Assembly (NCBI GenBank): GCA_947494805.1
Contig: CANLWK010000002.1
Location: 744,001-808,000, forward strand
From: an uncultured Croceitalea sp.
GTDB taxonomy: Bacteria; Bacteroidota; Bacteroidia; Flavobacteriales; Flavobacteriaceae
Direction of reading: 5' to 3'
DNA length: 64,000 nt
Both the position numbers and the translations under genes were made by a program. Positions within the stretch are counted from its first letter, which is position 1. Each line of letters starts with the position of its first letter. Shown here one piece after another: positions 53,607-63,063 of this stretch. Under the pieces are notes generated by a model, which was not told where the DNA came from, did no database searches, and saw only the letters and a list, made by a program, of their open reading frames with translations.

Positions 53607-56600
53607 ATGAAAAGAATACTTTTATTAGGTTTTGTGTTAGGCATAGGTATAACTACTTCTTCAATGGCGCAAACCCTCGAGTCCATAGAGGGCAAAGCAC
53701 TTTTTGGTGATATGACTGCCAGACATATCGGTCCCGCATTAATGAGTGGCCGAATCAATGATATGGAGGTACACCCCACAAACAGCAGAATTATTTATGC
53801 CGGTAGTGCTGGCGGAGGTGTCTGGAAATCAAACGATGCCGGACTCAGTTTCAATCCCATTTTTGATGAATATTGCCAATCCATAGGTGCTATAGAACTA
53901 GACCCCAATGACCCCGACAAAACTATTTACGTCGGTACAGGTGAAACCTGGACCCGTAATAGTGTGTCGGTAGGTGATGGATTGTATAAGTCGGTTGATG
54001 GAGGTTCAAATTGGACAAAACTAGGTTTCGCGCAATCTGAACGAATCGCTAACATAATAGTGAATCCCAATAACTCAAATGAAATCTACGTTGGAGTACT
54101 TGGAGCCCTTTGGGGTGATAATGAAGAGCGTGGAGTCTTCAAATCTTCTGATGGCGGATCAACTTGGGAAAAAATATTGTACATCGATCAAAAGACGGGC
54201 TGCGCTGATTTGGCAATGGATCCTACCAATCCAAATGTATTATACGCTTCGATGTGGGAATTTCGAAGAACAGGGTGGTCTTTTGAATCAGGAGGTGCAA
54301 ACAGTGCTCTTTACAAATCCACTGATGGTGGCAAAACATGGCAAAAAATCCACAATGGTTTTCCTGAGGGTAAATTGGGCCGTTTGGGTATTGCCATAGC
54401 ACCATCCAATCCCAAAGTGTTGTATACTGTCATAGAAGCCGAAAAAAAGGAGCGAAAGGGCTTATACAGAAGCAATGATTCAGGGGCTTCATGGGAACAG
54501 TTGAACAATGATTTTGGCATTACCGTGCGCCCATTCTATTTCTCACGAATAGTGGTCGACCCCAGAAATGAAGATGTAGTGGTCAAAGGCGGCCTCAGTG
54601 GCTCCATATCACGAGATGGCGGAAAAACCTTTAAAAGTTTGGGCAATATGCACTCAGATATCCATGATATTGCCTTCAGTATCAAAGATTCAGATATCAT
54701 GTATGTAGGCACCGATGGCGGTGTTTACAGAACTTGGGATGGGGGTACCAACATGGAAATTGTTGAGAACCTACCGCTTTCACAATTTTATCACATAAGT
54801 GTAGATGATGCCGAACCCTACAACGTTTATGGTGGTCTACAAGATAATGGTTCTTGGTGGGGCCCTTCATCATCCCCGGGCGGTGTTGAAGCGAGGGACT
54901 GGAACTCCGTCGGCTACGGTGATGGGTTCAGGGTATTGAAACATCCAACAAAAAATATCATTTACTCTGAAATGCAGGGAGCCGACAATGTTTGGCGCTA
55001 TGACGTTGAGCGTAATCTGAGTAAAACGGTTCAACCTCTGCCCAACGCCAAATATCAAGACCTACGTTGGAACTGGAACGCACCAATGGCCATTAGCACA
55101 CACCAACCTGACCGTTTTTATATGGGTAGCCAATACTTACACAAATCAGAGAATATGGGTGACAGTTGGACCGTTATTTCACCTGATTTGACCACAAACG
55201 ACCCCACAAAGCAAAATCAAGAAGACTCAGGTGGCCTATCGATGGACAATTCAGGTGCTGAAAACCACACCACCATATTCACGATTGCCGAATCACCCAA
55301 GGATGAGAAAGTGATATGGGTAGGTACTGATGATGGTAATGTTCAGGTCACACAAGATGGTGGAAAAACCTGGACCAATACCGTTGGCAACATCAATGGC
55401 CTTCCGAAGAATACGTGGTGTTATCATATAGAAGCCAGTACCTTTGACAAGGGTACCGCCTATGCTGTCTTTGACGGTCATACCATGAACGATAAAAATC
55501 CATATGCCTATAAAACCACTGATTTTGGCAAAACTTGGTCAAACATCATTACCGATGACGTCATGGGTTTTGCCCGTAACATTCAAGAGGATTATGTCAA
55601 TCCTGATTTATTGTTCTTAGGGACTGAATTTGGATTGTACATTACAATGGATGGCGGGAAAAACTGGAAAAAGTTTACCAATAATATGCCCTCCGTGGCC
55701 GTACATTTTATTGATTTGCAGAAACGCACCAATGATTTGGTCATGGGCACACATGGCCGTGGGGTCATTATAATTGATGATATTTCGCCGCTGCGGGATA
55801 TCAATGAAGACGTTTTGACCAAAAATCTGCACTTTTTTGAAACTACAGATACTGCAATTGATGAAAGCAGTGGGTTTTCAGGAAGTTTCGGTGCAGAAAC
55901 CCAGTTCGTTGGTAACAATAAGACCAAAGACGTACAATTGAAGTATTACCTTAAAAAAAGGCATACGTTCGGAAAAATGAAGATGGAAATACAAGATATG
56001 AACGGAAATCAAATCGCTGAATTAGGTCCTGGTAAGTCAAAAGGAATCAATATTGTCAATTGGAATTATACCCGTAAACAACCAAAAGTGGCCAAGGGAA
56101 AAACCTTTAGTTTTGGTGGGTTTACTTCTCCACAAGTTCCGGCTGGCACTTATAAAGCTGTGATCACAAAAGGTAAAGAGACATTTGAACATGACTTTAA
56201 CCTTGTTTATGATGAAAAGTCTCCATTGAATGAAACCGACAGGGAACAGAAGAATATGACTACCATGCAATTGTATGATATGACGCAAGAACTGGCATAT
56301 TTGGTTTATGAACTTGATGAAATCTTGGCAAGTGCGGAAACCAACGAAGACGCAAAGACCATATCAAAACTGAATGAGCTCAAAGAAACCTTGGTCATCA
56401 CCACCGGTGATAACTATGTAGGTTCGGCAGAACCGCAATTACGTGAAAAAATGGCCGACCTTTACAGTAAGTTGGCATCGAGTTATGACAAACCCTCTGA
56501 TTCGGAGCTTGAGAATTTAGCCATGATTTCAGAACGGTTTTCAAAGGCCAAAGATGACTTTGCAAAGCTTAAAACAAAATATCTTAAAAAGCAACCTCTT

Positions 56601-56639
56601 GAAATTAAATCATTTGAAACATTTTTAGAGAGTAAATAA
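53607..56639 (+). CDS. Large secreted BNR/Asp-box beta-propeller protein, second copy
   Basis: 1010 residues, signal peptide cleaved near SSMAQ. Same family and order as 5191..8460: ARHIGPALMSGRINDMEVHP at the start, then about ten Asp boxes (SNDAGLSF, SVDGGSNW, SSDGGSTW, STDGGKTW, SNDSGASW, SRDGGKTF, SENMGDSW, TQDGGKTW, TTDFGKTW, TMDGGKNW), an Fn3-like segment (GNQIAELGPGKSKGINIVNW) and a helical tail. Overall resemblance to the first copy is clear but diverged, indicating an old duplication or separate acquisition. Sortilin-like binding or glycan hydrolysis; no proof of catalysis. Confidence 0.88.
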   Translation: MKRILLLGFVLGIGITTSSMAQTLESIEGKALFGDMTARHIGPALMSGRINDMEVHPTNSRIIYAGSAGGGVWKSNDAGLSFNPIFDEYCQSIGAIELDPNDPDKTIYVGTGETWTRNSVSVGDGLYKSVDGGSNWTKLGFAQSERIANIIVNPNNSNEIYVGVLGALWGDNEERGVFKSSDGGSTWEKILYIDQKTGCADLAMDPTNPNVLYASMWEFRRTGWSFESGGANSALYKSTDGGKTWQKIHNGFPEGKLGRLGIAIAPSNPKVLYTVIEAEKKERKGLYRSNDSGASWEQLNNDFGITVRPFYFSRIVVDPRNEDVVVKGGLSGSISRDGGKTFKSLGNMHSDIHDIAFSIKDSDIMYVGTDGGVYRTWDGGTNMEIVENLPLSQFYHISVDDAEPYNVYGGLQDNGSWWGPSSSPGGVEARDWNSVGYGDGFRVLKHPTKNIIYSEMQGADNVWRYDVERNLSKTVQPLPNAKYQDLRWNWNAPMAISTHQPDRFYMGSQYLHKSENMGDSWTVISPDLTTNDPTKQNQEDSGGLSMDNSGAENHTTIFTIAESPKDEKVIWVGTDDGNVQVTQDGGKTWTNTVGNINGLPKNTWCYHIEASTFDKGTAYAVFDGHTMNDKNPYAYKTTDFGKTWSNIITDDVMGFARNIQEDYVNPDLLFLGTEFGLYITMDGGKNWKKFTNNMPSVAVHFIDLQKRTNDLVMGTHGRGVIIIDDISPLRDINEDVLTKNLHFFETTDTAIDESSGFSGSFGAETQFVGNNKTKDVQLKYYLKKRHTFGKMKMEIQDMNGNQIAELGPGKSKGINIVNWNYTRKQPKVAKGKTFSFGGFTSPQVPAGTYKAVITKGKETFEHDFNLVYDEKSPLNETDREQKNMTTMQLYDMTQELAYLVYELDEILASAETNEDAKTISKLNELKETLVITTGDNYVGSAEPQLREKMADLYSKLASSYDKPSDSELENLAMISERFSKAKDDFAKLKTKYLKKQPLEIKSFETFLESK

Positions 56640-56655
56640 TAGTAAGTAACTTATC

Positions 56656-56689
56656 AAAAAGACTGTCTTCAAAAGAGGCAGTCTTTTTT
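56656..56689 (+). terminator. Rho-independent terminator after the BNR gene
   Basis: AAAGACTG pairs with CAGTCTTT, with inner TCTT/AAGA pairing, followed by six T. Confidence 0.85.
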
Positions 56690-56771
56690 GTTTATAAGAA
56701 GTTGACAACTACTTGCCACTCATAAATATTCGATAGGCACAAAACGTAATTTTATATAAACTACATGAGCC

Positions 56772-57182
56772 ATGGAGGAGAGGTCAATAAATCTACTTAA
56801 AATTCGACCTGATATCAAGACGACACAGCTAAATGACATGATGGGCAACGAAGAACGTTTTCAGAACGAAACACTTCGACCTGTGCTGAAAATGCAAAAT
56901 GACCTGTTCATTGCAGTTTTCAAAAACTATATCAGAAAGCACAAAAATGCGTTTTATGAACTTTCAGCTGAAAAACGGTTGGAATACATTGAAAAGTCGA
57001 TCCAAAAAGACATCAAGTTTCGCAATTCACTAAAAGGTATGGTGATTGGCCAGTTCACGGTCGAAGAATATGAGGTGTACATTCAAAACTCTTCAGCCCT
57101 CAATAAACGAATGATGAACATGGTCATCAAGAGGTTAAAGGATCAATTGCAGCTTTTAGAGAATAAACAGTTAGCCTATTAA
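56772..57182 (+). CDS. Conserved helical protein of unknown function
   Basis: 136 residues, no signal or membrane segment. Almost entirely helical and charged (ERFQNETLRPVLKMQNDLFIAVF, KHKNAFYELSAEKRLEYIEKSIQKDIKFRNSLKGMVIGQF). Similar small proteins are widespread in flavobacteria and are sometimes labelled glyoxalase without visible reason; I see no vicinal-oxygen-chelate metal motif. Overlaps the convergent DUF2461 gene by 12 bp. Confidence 0.7.
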   Translation: MEERSINLLKIRPDIKTTQLNDMMGNEERFQNETLRPVLKMQNDLFIAVFKNYIRKHKNAFYELSAEKRLEYIEKSIQKDIKFRNSLKGMVIGQFTVEEYEVYIQNSSALNKRMMNMVIKRLKDQLQLLENKQLAY

Positions 57183-57848
57183 AGATTCGCCATTGAGATT
57201 GGTGGTTAAAATAGAGCTCATCAAATCAAAATAAGGTGTGATGGCCCTAAATGAGTCGTCGACCTGCCCAGCAAATCCTTTTGAAAGTACTTCTTTGTCA
57301 GAAAAACTTCGAACGAATATAAACTGCTTTTGACGAATCAAATCGATATCTGGGTGCTCTTTATCAAACCCTTTTGGCGCCGTCTTCACCGCTTCGCCCT
57401 CAAGTTCGCCCCATATGCCTTTAAAAACATTGTCACCAATCACCTTTCGAAACTCTGAAGCATCAAGTTCCAATTCTTTTCTAATACGCAATAAGTCGTC
57501 TTTGTTAGGGGCCCAAAATCCCGCAGCTATAAAAGTTTCACCTGGTTTCAAACAAATAAAGCGTCCTCCCCTACGTTCAACTCCTGCTCGAGAAAAAGAA
57601 CATGCGAATTGTGTTTTGTAAGGACTTTTATCTTTTGAAAAACGAACGTCTCGATAAATACGGAACATTTTCATTTTCTCAATCTGGTCGTGTTTGTTCA
57701 AGTCCTCCAAAACCAAATTGAAAAACATTTTGGTCTCATCTTGGTGTGCATTGAACTCAGTCTTATGCGCATTGAACCAATCACGATTGTTATTGTTCTC
57801 CAATTCTTTTAAAAAAGCGAATGTTTCTTTGGTAACACTATCTGCCAT
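57171..57848 (-). CDS. DUF2461 protein
   Basis: 225 residues from the ATG at 57848 (a TTG 18 bp upstream is less likely). Family signature: FLKELENNNNRDWFNAHKTEF at the start, RIYRDVRFSKDKSPYKTQFA in the middle (about 63 to 82), GGRFICLKPGETFIAAGFW and RKELELDASEFRKVI. Cytoplasmic; function of the family is not known. Single gene. Confidence 0.9.
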   Translation of the reverse strand: MADSVTKETFAFLKELENNNNRDWFNAHKTEFNAHQDETKMFFNLVLEDLNKHDQIEKMKMFRIYRDVRFSKDKSPYKTQFACSFSRAGVERRGGRFICLKPGETFIAAGFWAPNKDDLLRIRKELELDASEFRKVIGDNVFKGIWGELEGEAVKTAPKGFDKEHPDIDLIRQKQFIFVRSFSDKEVLSKGFAGQVDDSFRAITPYFDLMSSILTTNLNGESLIG

Positions 57849-57946
57849 ATCACAAATTATTATCAATTTAGGTTAAAGTTAACCATTAGACGGGTGATTC
57901 ACTTTTCCATTATGGCTATTTTTGGTTTCTTTTAGTCCATATTCCA

Positions 57947-58738
57947 ATGAACACACAAGAAATCATAGCCAAATTAAAGCAGCATAAAAAACAACCCTAT
58001 TTAGACTATAGGTTAAAAAGCAAAACAGAAGATTTCACCAACACCTTGTTTTACACCCTTTTCGATATCAATACCGATGTAGAAACCCATCTTGAAAAAC
58101 TTGAAAGGCAGTTTGATGAATTGGTCAATCTGGCCTGTTGGGAAACCCATAAACCCTGTACGAAGATTTGGGAAAATTATGTGGCCAATCTACCTTCAAT
58201 ATTAGAACAATTAAACTTGGATGCTGAGGCCATTCTGAATTGTGACCCTGCATCACTATCAATTCAAGAGGTTTACATGGCTTACCCTGGCTTTTATGCT
58301 ATAGCGATCTATCGTTTGGCCAATGTGCTCTATAAAGCAGGTTTTCCCCTTGTGCCACGTTTGATGACCGAGTATGCACATCGACAAACTGGGGTGGATA
58401 TCAATCCGGGTGCAACCATTGGCAAATCATTTTTTATCGATCATGCCACAGGTGTTGTCATTGGCGAGACAGCAGTAATAAAAGATTACGTAAAAATCTA
58501 TCAAGGCGTTACCTTGGGGGCTTTATATGTAGCAAAGTCATTGAAAGAGACCAAAAGGCATCCCACAATCGAATCAAATGTGACCATCTATGCCAACGCT
58601 ACAATTTTGGGTGGGGAAACGGTCATCGGTGAAAATTCAATTATTGGTGGTAATGCATGGGTGACCTCATCCATACCAGCAAATTCTAAAGTGTTCCATA
58701 TTCCAGAAATAAAAATAAAGACCGCTACCAATGGTTAA
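57947..58738 (+). CDS. cysE: Serine O-acetyltransferase
   Basis: 263 residues. N-terminal helical domain (1 to 125), then the left-handed beta-helix of hexapeptide repeats: TGVDINPGATIGKSFFIDHATGVVIGETAVIKDYVKIYQGVTLGAL, ATILGGETVIGENSIIGGNAWV. Catalytic His and Asp lie in IDHATG and the YQGVTLG loop. Makes O-acetylserine from serine and acetyl-CoA for cysteine synthesis. The C terminus ends in IPEIKIK, where CysE of other bacteria has the Ile tail that docks into CysK; here it ends NG. Overlaps cysM by 8 bp. Confidence 0.93.
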   Translation: MNTQEIIAKLKQHKKQPYLDYRLKSKTEDFTNTLFYTLFDINTDVETHLEKLERQFDELVNLACWETHKPCTKIWENYVANLPSILEQLNLDAEAILNCDPASLSIQEVYMAYPGFYAIAIYRLANVLYKAGFPLVPRLMTEYAHRQTGVDINPGATIGKSFFIDHATGVVIGETAVIKDYVKIYQGVTLGALYVAKSLKETKRHPTIESNVTIYANATILGGETVIGENSIIGGNAWVTSSIPANSKVFHIPEIKIKTATNG

Positions 58739-59615
58739 ATCAGTTTTAGATCTTATAGGTAATACACCGCTTGTCGAATCAAGGGTATTAAACACCAATC
58801 ACGGAGTAAAAGTGCTTTTTAAACTTGAAGGACATAATCCAGGGGGTAGTGTAAAAGACCGACCTGCCCTGAATATGATCCGTAGCGGATTTGAACGTGG
58901 CGATTTCACCAAAGACTCCAAACTTATTGAAGCTACCAGTGGAAATACCGGTATCGGCTTAGCGATGGTGGCACGAAGTTATGGATTGTCCATTGAACTG
59001 GTCATGCCCGAAAACGCTACCGTTGAACGTGTACAGACCATGAGGGCATATGGCGCCAAAGTCACATTGACCTCTTCAGATATAGGCATTGAAGGTGCCC
59101 GCGATTATGCTGAGAAAAAGGTGAAAAACGATGGTTTTATTATGATCGACCAATTTGGGAACGACGATAATTGGAAAGCCCACTACGCATCAACGGGACC
59201 TGAAATATGGAAGGATACCCAAGGTACGATCACCCATTTTGTTTCAAGTATGGGAACAACAGGTACCATTACCGGAACTTCAACCTTTTTGAAAGAACAA
59301 GATCCCACTGTTCAAATCATTGGGGTACAACCTGAAGAGGGGGCACGGATACCCGGTATTCGAAAATGGTCACCAGCTTACGTACCGAGTATTTTTGATG
59401 CTAAAAAAGTGGACGATATTTTATATGTCAACGAAAAAGACGCGGCGACCATGGCCAATCGTTTGGCCAAAGAAGAAGGAATTTTTTCTGGAATGAGCAG
59501 TGGTGGTGCAGCTACGGTTGCACTGCGTTTGGCCAAGCAGATGAAAGAAGGCGTTATCGTTTCTATTGTCTGTGATCGTGGAGATCGCTATCTATCTTCA
59601 AAACTATTTGATTAA
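58731..59615 (+). CDS. cysM: Cysteine synthase (CysM type)
   Basis: 294 residues, PLP enzyme. The lysine that binds PLP is in NPGGSVKDRPA (about 38 to 48), the phosphate-binding loop is SMGTTGTITGTS (about 175 to 186) and substrate loop is EATSGNTGIGLAM. The NPGGSVKDRPA form and MSSGGAATVALRLA near the end match CysM more than CysK. Converts O-acetylserine and sulfide or thiosulfate to cysteine. Coupled to cysE by the 8-bp overlap; ends 12 bp into the convergent hydrolase gene. Confidence 0.92.
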   Translation: MVKSVLDLIGNTPLVESRVLNTNHGVKVLFKLEGHNPGGSVKDRPALNMIRSGFERGDFTKDSKLIEATSGNTGIGLAMVARSYGLSIELVMPENATVERVQTMRAYGAKVTLTSSDIGIEGARDYAEKKVKNDGFIMIDQFGNDDNWKAHYASTGPEIWKDTQGTITHFVSSMGTTGTITGTSTFLKEQDPTVQIIGVQPEEGARIPGIRKWSPAYVPSIFDAKKVDDILYVNEKDAATMANRLAKEEGIFSGMSSGGAATVALRLAKQMKEGVIVSIVCDRGDRYLSSKLFD

Positions 59616-60404
59616 AAGAACCTCTCCTATGGCCTTCTGGTAAGTCGAAAAATCACTAAGATTGTTATGTTCACCGCCATCTATAGTGATGAATTTCTTT
59701 TTCGAGGTGATTTCAGCAAATAGACTTTTGCCTGATTCATAAGGCACAATACTGTCGTCTGTTCCATGAAAAATAGTGATGGGACAGGTTACCTTTTTAA
59801 TATGTTCGTTAGATTCGAACTTATACTTCAACAAAACCTTTAAAGGTAAAAACGGAAAACGACTTTTTGCTACGTCATATAAATTGTAAAATGGTGTTTC
59901 AAGAATTAGCTTAGAAGGTTTATTCTGAGAACTTAGACGTGTAGCAATCGCTGTACCCAGTGAACGTCCGTAGACAATGATTTCATTTTCAGAATAGTAA
60001 CGCAGTGTGTGGTCATAAAACATTTGGGCATCTTCAAAAAGGTTCTGTTCACTCAACTTACCCGTACTCTTTCCATAGGTTCGATAATCCATGATAATGA
60101 CATCATATTGCAATTGTGCAAAATATGTTGCGATTTCACCCCAACGTGACAAATCGCCCGCATTACCATGAAAATAAAGAATGACGCCTTTCGCACCCTC
60201 TCTTTTAAAGTGAATAGCATTTAATAGTGCGCCATCTTTGGCGGTCAAATTAAACTCTTCAAAAGGCTCCGTGAATTGATAGGAATAGTCTTGTGGCAAC
60301 TCAGAGGGAAGAAACAAAAATTTTTCTTGCAATAAATATAACATGCTCACCAATAAAAGATAAAATAAAAAAAGAACAAGTCCTAAGCGTTTAAACTTTC
60401 GCAT
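59604..60404 (-). CDS. Membrane-anchored alpha/beta hydrolase
   Basis: 266 residues. An N-terminal membrane helix (about 8 to 25) anchors a BEM46/ABHD13-like alpha/beta hydrolase: VILYFHGNAGDLSRWG (oxyanion), YGRSLGTAIATRL with nucleophile Ser (about 152), HGTDDSIVPYESG with Asp and GGEHNNL with His. Substrate not predictable. Overlaps its upstream paralog by 14 bp, so one operon. Confidence 0.87.
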   Translation of the reverse strand: MRKFKRLGLVLFLFYLLLVSMLYLLQEKFLFLPSELPQDYSYQFTEPFEEFNLTAKDGALLNAIHFKREGAKGVILYFHGNAGDLSRWGEIATYFAQLQYDVIIMDYRTYGKSTGKLSEQNLFEDAQMFYDHTLRYYSENEIIVYGRSLGTAIATRLSSQNKPSKLILETPFYNLYDVAKSRFPFLPLKVLLKYKFESNEHIKKVTCPITIFHGTDDSIVPYESGKSLFAEITSKKKFITIDGGEHNNLSDFSTYQKAIGEVLLIK

Positions 60405-61293
60405 TACTCGGTTTTGAGGAATGTTTTACATTAATGCTCGAACCTTCTAAATTCACTTTTTTTGGTCTTGAATTTACAATATCAGAGAGCATCTTATGAT
60501 ATGACTCAAAGGTATTCAGGTTTTTATGTCCGCCACCGATAACCGTGTGCAACATGGTACTCTTGGGCCGAATACGTGAGAGCTTCACACTGGTTTTATA
60601 GGGAATCAAACGATCATCGGTACCGTGTATAATATGTATCGGGCATTGAACATATTTAAGCCATTTATACGTAGGCATCGGAAACTTGATCAATAAAGAC
60701 AGGGGCATGAACGGAATATACTTTTTGGCAACTTTGCTCAAGCTATAATATGGCGCATCAAGAATCAACATTCGGGGATTGTTCATCGACGCCAATTTTG
60801 TTGCAAAACCAGAGCCTAAAGAACGTCCATAGAGAATGATATAGCGCTCTGCGACCTTTTCCTTGATTTTGTTGTACACCACCTGCATATCACGTTTGAC
60901 AGCCTTTTGGGTTCTTCTCCCCGTACTTTTACCAAATCCTCGGTAATCAACCATAATAACGTCATAACCATGTCTTGTGAAATCTACGGCAAACTTCCCC
61001 CAACCTTTGATGCTTTTAGAGTTTCCCTTTAGGTAAAAAACCACCCCTTTAGGTTCTTTGGCCTTAAAGCGCAATCCGTTGATAACAGCACCGTCGCGCG
61101 TTTCAATATTATACTCTTCAGTTTCTTGATTCTCATAATGGAACTGAAACTCTTTGGGCAGTTTTTCTGGTTTGAACAAAAGGTAGTCTTGCAAAAAGTA
61201 CAGCGCCAAGCTAATGACGAGATAAATGCCAAGAATCAAAAGAAGTGTATACAACCAAGTGCTCAAAAGTCTGTGCTTTTGCTCAAAATACAA
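60391..61293 (-). CDS. Membrane-anchored alpha/beta hydrolase, tandem paralog
   Basis: 300 residues with TTG at 61293 as the only start before the membrane helix (about 12 to 33). Same order as the downstream gene: GVVFYLKGNSKSIKGWG in place of the usual HG oxyanion motif (Lys-Gly instead of His-Gly), YGRSLGSGFATKL with Ser, HGTDDRLIPYKTS with Asp and GGGHKNLNTF with His. The changed oxyanion loop may alter activity. An added basic C-terminal tail of about 30 residues distinguishes it. Confidence 0.85.
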   Translation of the reverse strand: MYFEQKHRLLSTWLYTLLLILGIYLVISLALYFLQDYLLFKPEKLPKEFQFHYENQETEEYNIETRDGAVINGLRFKAKEPKGVVFYLKGNSKSIKGWGKFAVDFTRHGYDVIMVDYRGFGKSTGRRTQKAVKRDMQVVYNKIKEKVAERYIILYGRSLGSGFATKLASMNNPRMLILDAPYYSLSKVAKKYIPFMPLSLLIKFPMPTYKWLKYVQCPIHIIHGTDDRLIPYKTSVKLSRIRPKSTMLHTVIGGGHKNLNTFESYHKMLSDIVNSRPKKVNLEGSSINVKHSSKPSNAKV

Positions 61294-61706
61294 AAAAGCA
61301 ATGATATGAGATCAAGAGATACTGCTAGAGCCGGTCTTTTTTCTTAAAGTATACCAATGACCAAAATCAATCCGTATGCGTATTTCTCCCAGTTAAAACT
61401 CACTGTAGTCAGATTGGAGCCATGGGGTTATTAAGGGCAATGTAATAATAACAAAAACAACCATTACCCAAGTCCCATTATATCACTCATCAGGTAACCA
61501 GTAAGTAATAGTCATTTGACGATACCAAACTAAACACGAATCCATGTGAAAACAAGATTGAAACAACCTGTTCTTTGTTACAGCTTCTCAGTTATTTTGA
61601 AAAAAATTTAAAAATTTCGAGTTAAAAATGTAACAAGTCACTATATAACAGCGTCTTATGCCAAGTAACCGACGTTAAAAAATCAACCTTTCAAACCTAT
61701 CATTGC
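61294..61706. other. 413-bp intergenic region, no feature seen
   Basis: Divergent promoters for the hydrolase pair and the DUF418 gene must lie here. I find no ORF, hairpin terminator or repeat that stands out; 61600..61630 is very AT-rich. Confidence 0.5.
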
Positions 61707-62930
61707 ATGTCATCAACCATTGATACCCCAACACCCTTTAAACGAATTGAAATTGTAGATGCCTTAAGAGGCTTTGCCCTAGCGGGAATTGTTTTTTGCC
61801 ATATGTTAGAAAACTTTATTGCCGCACCCACCCCACCGGCAGCGGTTGAAGCTATGAATCCATATCTAATTGACCGAATTGCAGACGGTCTCGTTGGTTT
61901 TTTTCTTAGGGGTAAATTCTTTGCATTGTTCTCATTCTTATTTGGTATCAGCTTTTTTATTCAAATGGATAATGGCAAAAAGCGTGGCGGGTACTTTGGT
62001 CTTCGTTTTTTCTGGCGCTTGATACTGCTCTTTGCTATAGGCTTTGTACACAGTATGTTCTATCGTGGTGATATTTTAACCTTGTATGCCGTATTGGGCG
62101 TGCTGTTGATTCCCTTTTACAATGTGAAAAACAAGTGGATTTTTGGTATTGTGGTATTGCTCTTTTTAGGGTTGGGAAGATATTTGGTCTTTTATTTTAC
62201 CCAAGGTAGTGGGTTGTTCATTCAGCAAGAAATGGGACCAGAAGCTCCTTGGGTGCTTGAATATTTTGAGCTGTTAAAGACTGGAAGCCTTACCGAAGTA
62301 CTTTCTGCCAATGCCATTGAAGGCAACATCAATAAGGCTGAATTTCAATTTGGCACTTTTTCAAGAGGGTATTTGACATTTGCCTTTTTCTTATTGGGAT
62401 TGGTCATGGGCCGTATGGAGTTCTTTAAAAACTACCTCAAGAAAAAAAAGCTGATAAAAAATATGTGGATAAGCGCCTTAATTTTATTAGGTGTTTCAGT
62501 TATTGGTGTCGTCGGAGTTTTCGCTTCTATGGGGCCTGATGTTGACTTTAATTCTTGGCCAGCAATGTTCGGATTAACATTTTTTGATTTGGCGAATTTT
62601 GCCCTTACCGTATTAATAGTAGCTCTTTTTACCATACTTTATCAAAAGCCAAAGTCCAAAAGGTTTTTTGAACATTTTATTCCTTATGGAAAAATGGCAT
62701 TGACCAACTACGTCGCGCAAAGCATACTGGGGACTTTCATTTTCTTCGGATGGGGGCTTGGGTATCTGGCTGAAATACCGAATAGCATCGCGTTTCTCAT
62801 CGCGATTGTTGTCATTGCCATTCAAATGTGGCTTAGTAAACTATGGCTCAAACACTATAGTTACGGACCGTTGGAGTGGCTATGGCGCAGTCTGACCTTC
62901 TTCAAAGTGTATCCTATTAAAAGGCACTAG
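61707..62930 (+). CDS. DUF418 membrane protein
   Basis: 407 residues, about ten hydrophobic segments. The family start RIEIVDALRGFALAGIVFCHM (about 10 to 30) resembles acyltransferase-3 proteins; GRFFALFSFLFGISFFIQM and RRFFWRLILLFAIGFVHSMFYRGDILTLYAVLGVLL follow. The DUF418 domain itself covers the last 160 residues: GKMALTNYVAQSILGTFIFFGWGLG, then LSKLWLKHYSYGPLEWLWRSLT. Possibly transfers acyl groups to envelope molecules; role is unproven. Confidence 0.92.
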   Translation: MSSTIDTPTPFKRIEIVDALRGFALAGIVFCHMLENFIAAPTPPAAVEAMNPYLIDRIADGLVGFFLRGKFFALFSFLFGISFFIQMDNGKKRGGYFGLRFFWRLILLFAIGFVHSMFYRGDILTLYAVLGVLLIPFYNVKNKWIFGIVVLLFLGLGRYLVFYFTQGSGLFIQQEMGPEAPWVLEYFELLKTGSLTEVLSANAIEGNINKAEFQFGTFSRGYLTFAFFLLGLVMGRMEFFKNYLKKKKLIKNMWISALILLGVSVIGVVGVFASMGPDVDFNSWPAMFGLTFFDLANFALTVLIVALFTILYQKPKSKRFFEHFIPYGKMALTNYVAQSILGTFIFFGWGLGYLAEIPNSIAFLIAIVVIAIQMWLSKLWLKHYSYGPLEWLWRSLTFFKVYPIKRH

Positions 62931-63063
62931 ATGTTAGATGAAAATTAAAAGATGAATATCCAACCCATGACGTTCTGTCTTAAAGCTTAGCACTTCGAAC
63001 GAACTATCAACAGTTTAATACTTACTACCGATAACTGATTCCTTATACTCACTTACTGGAAAA

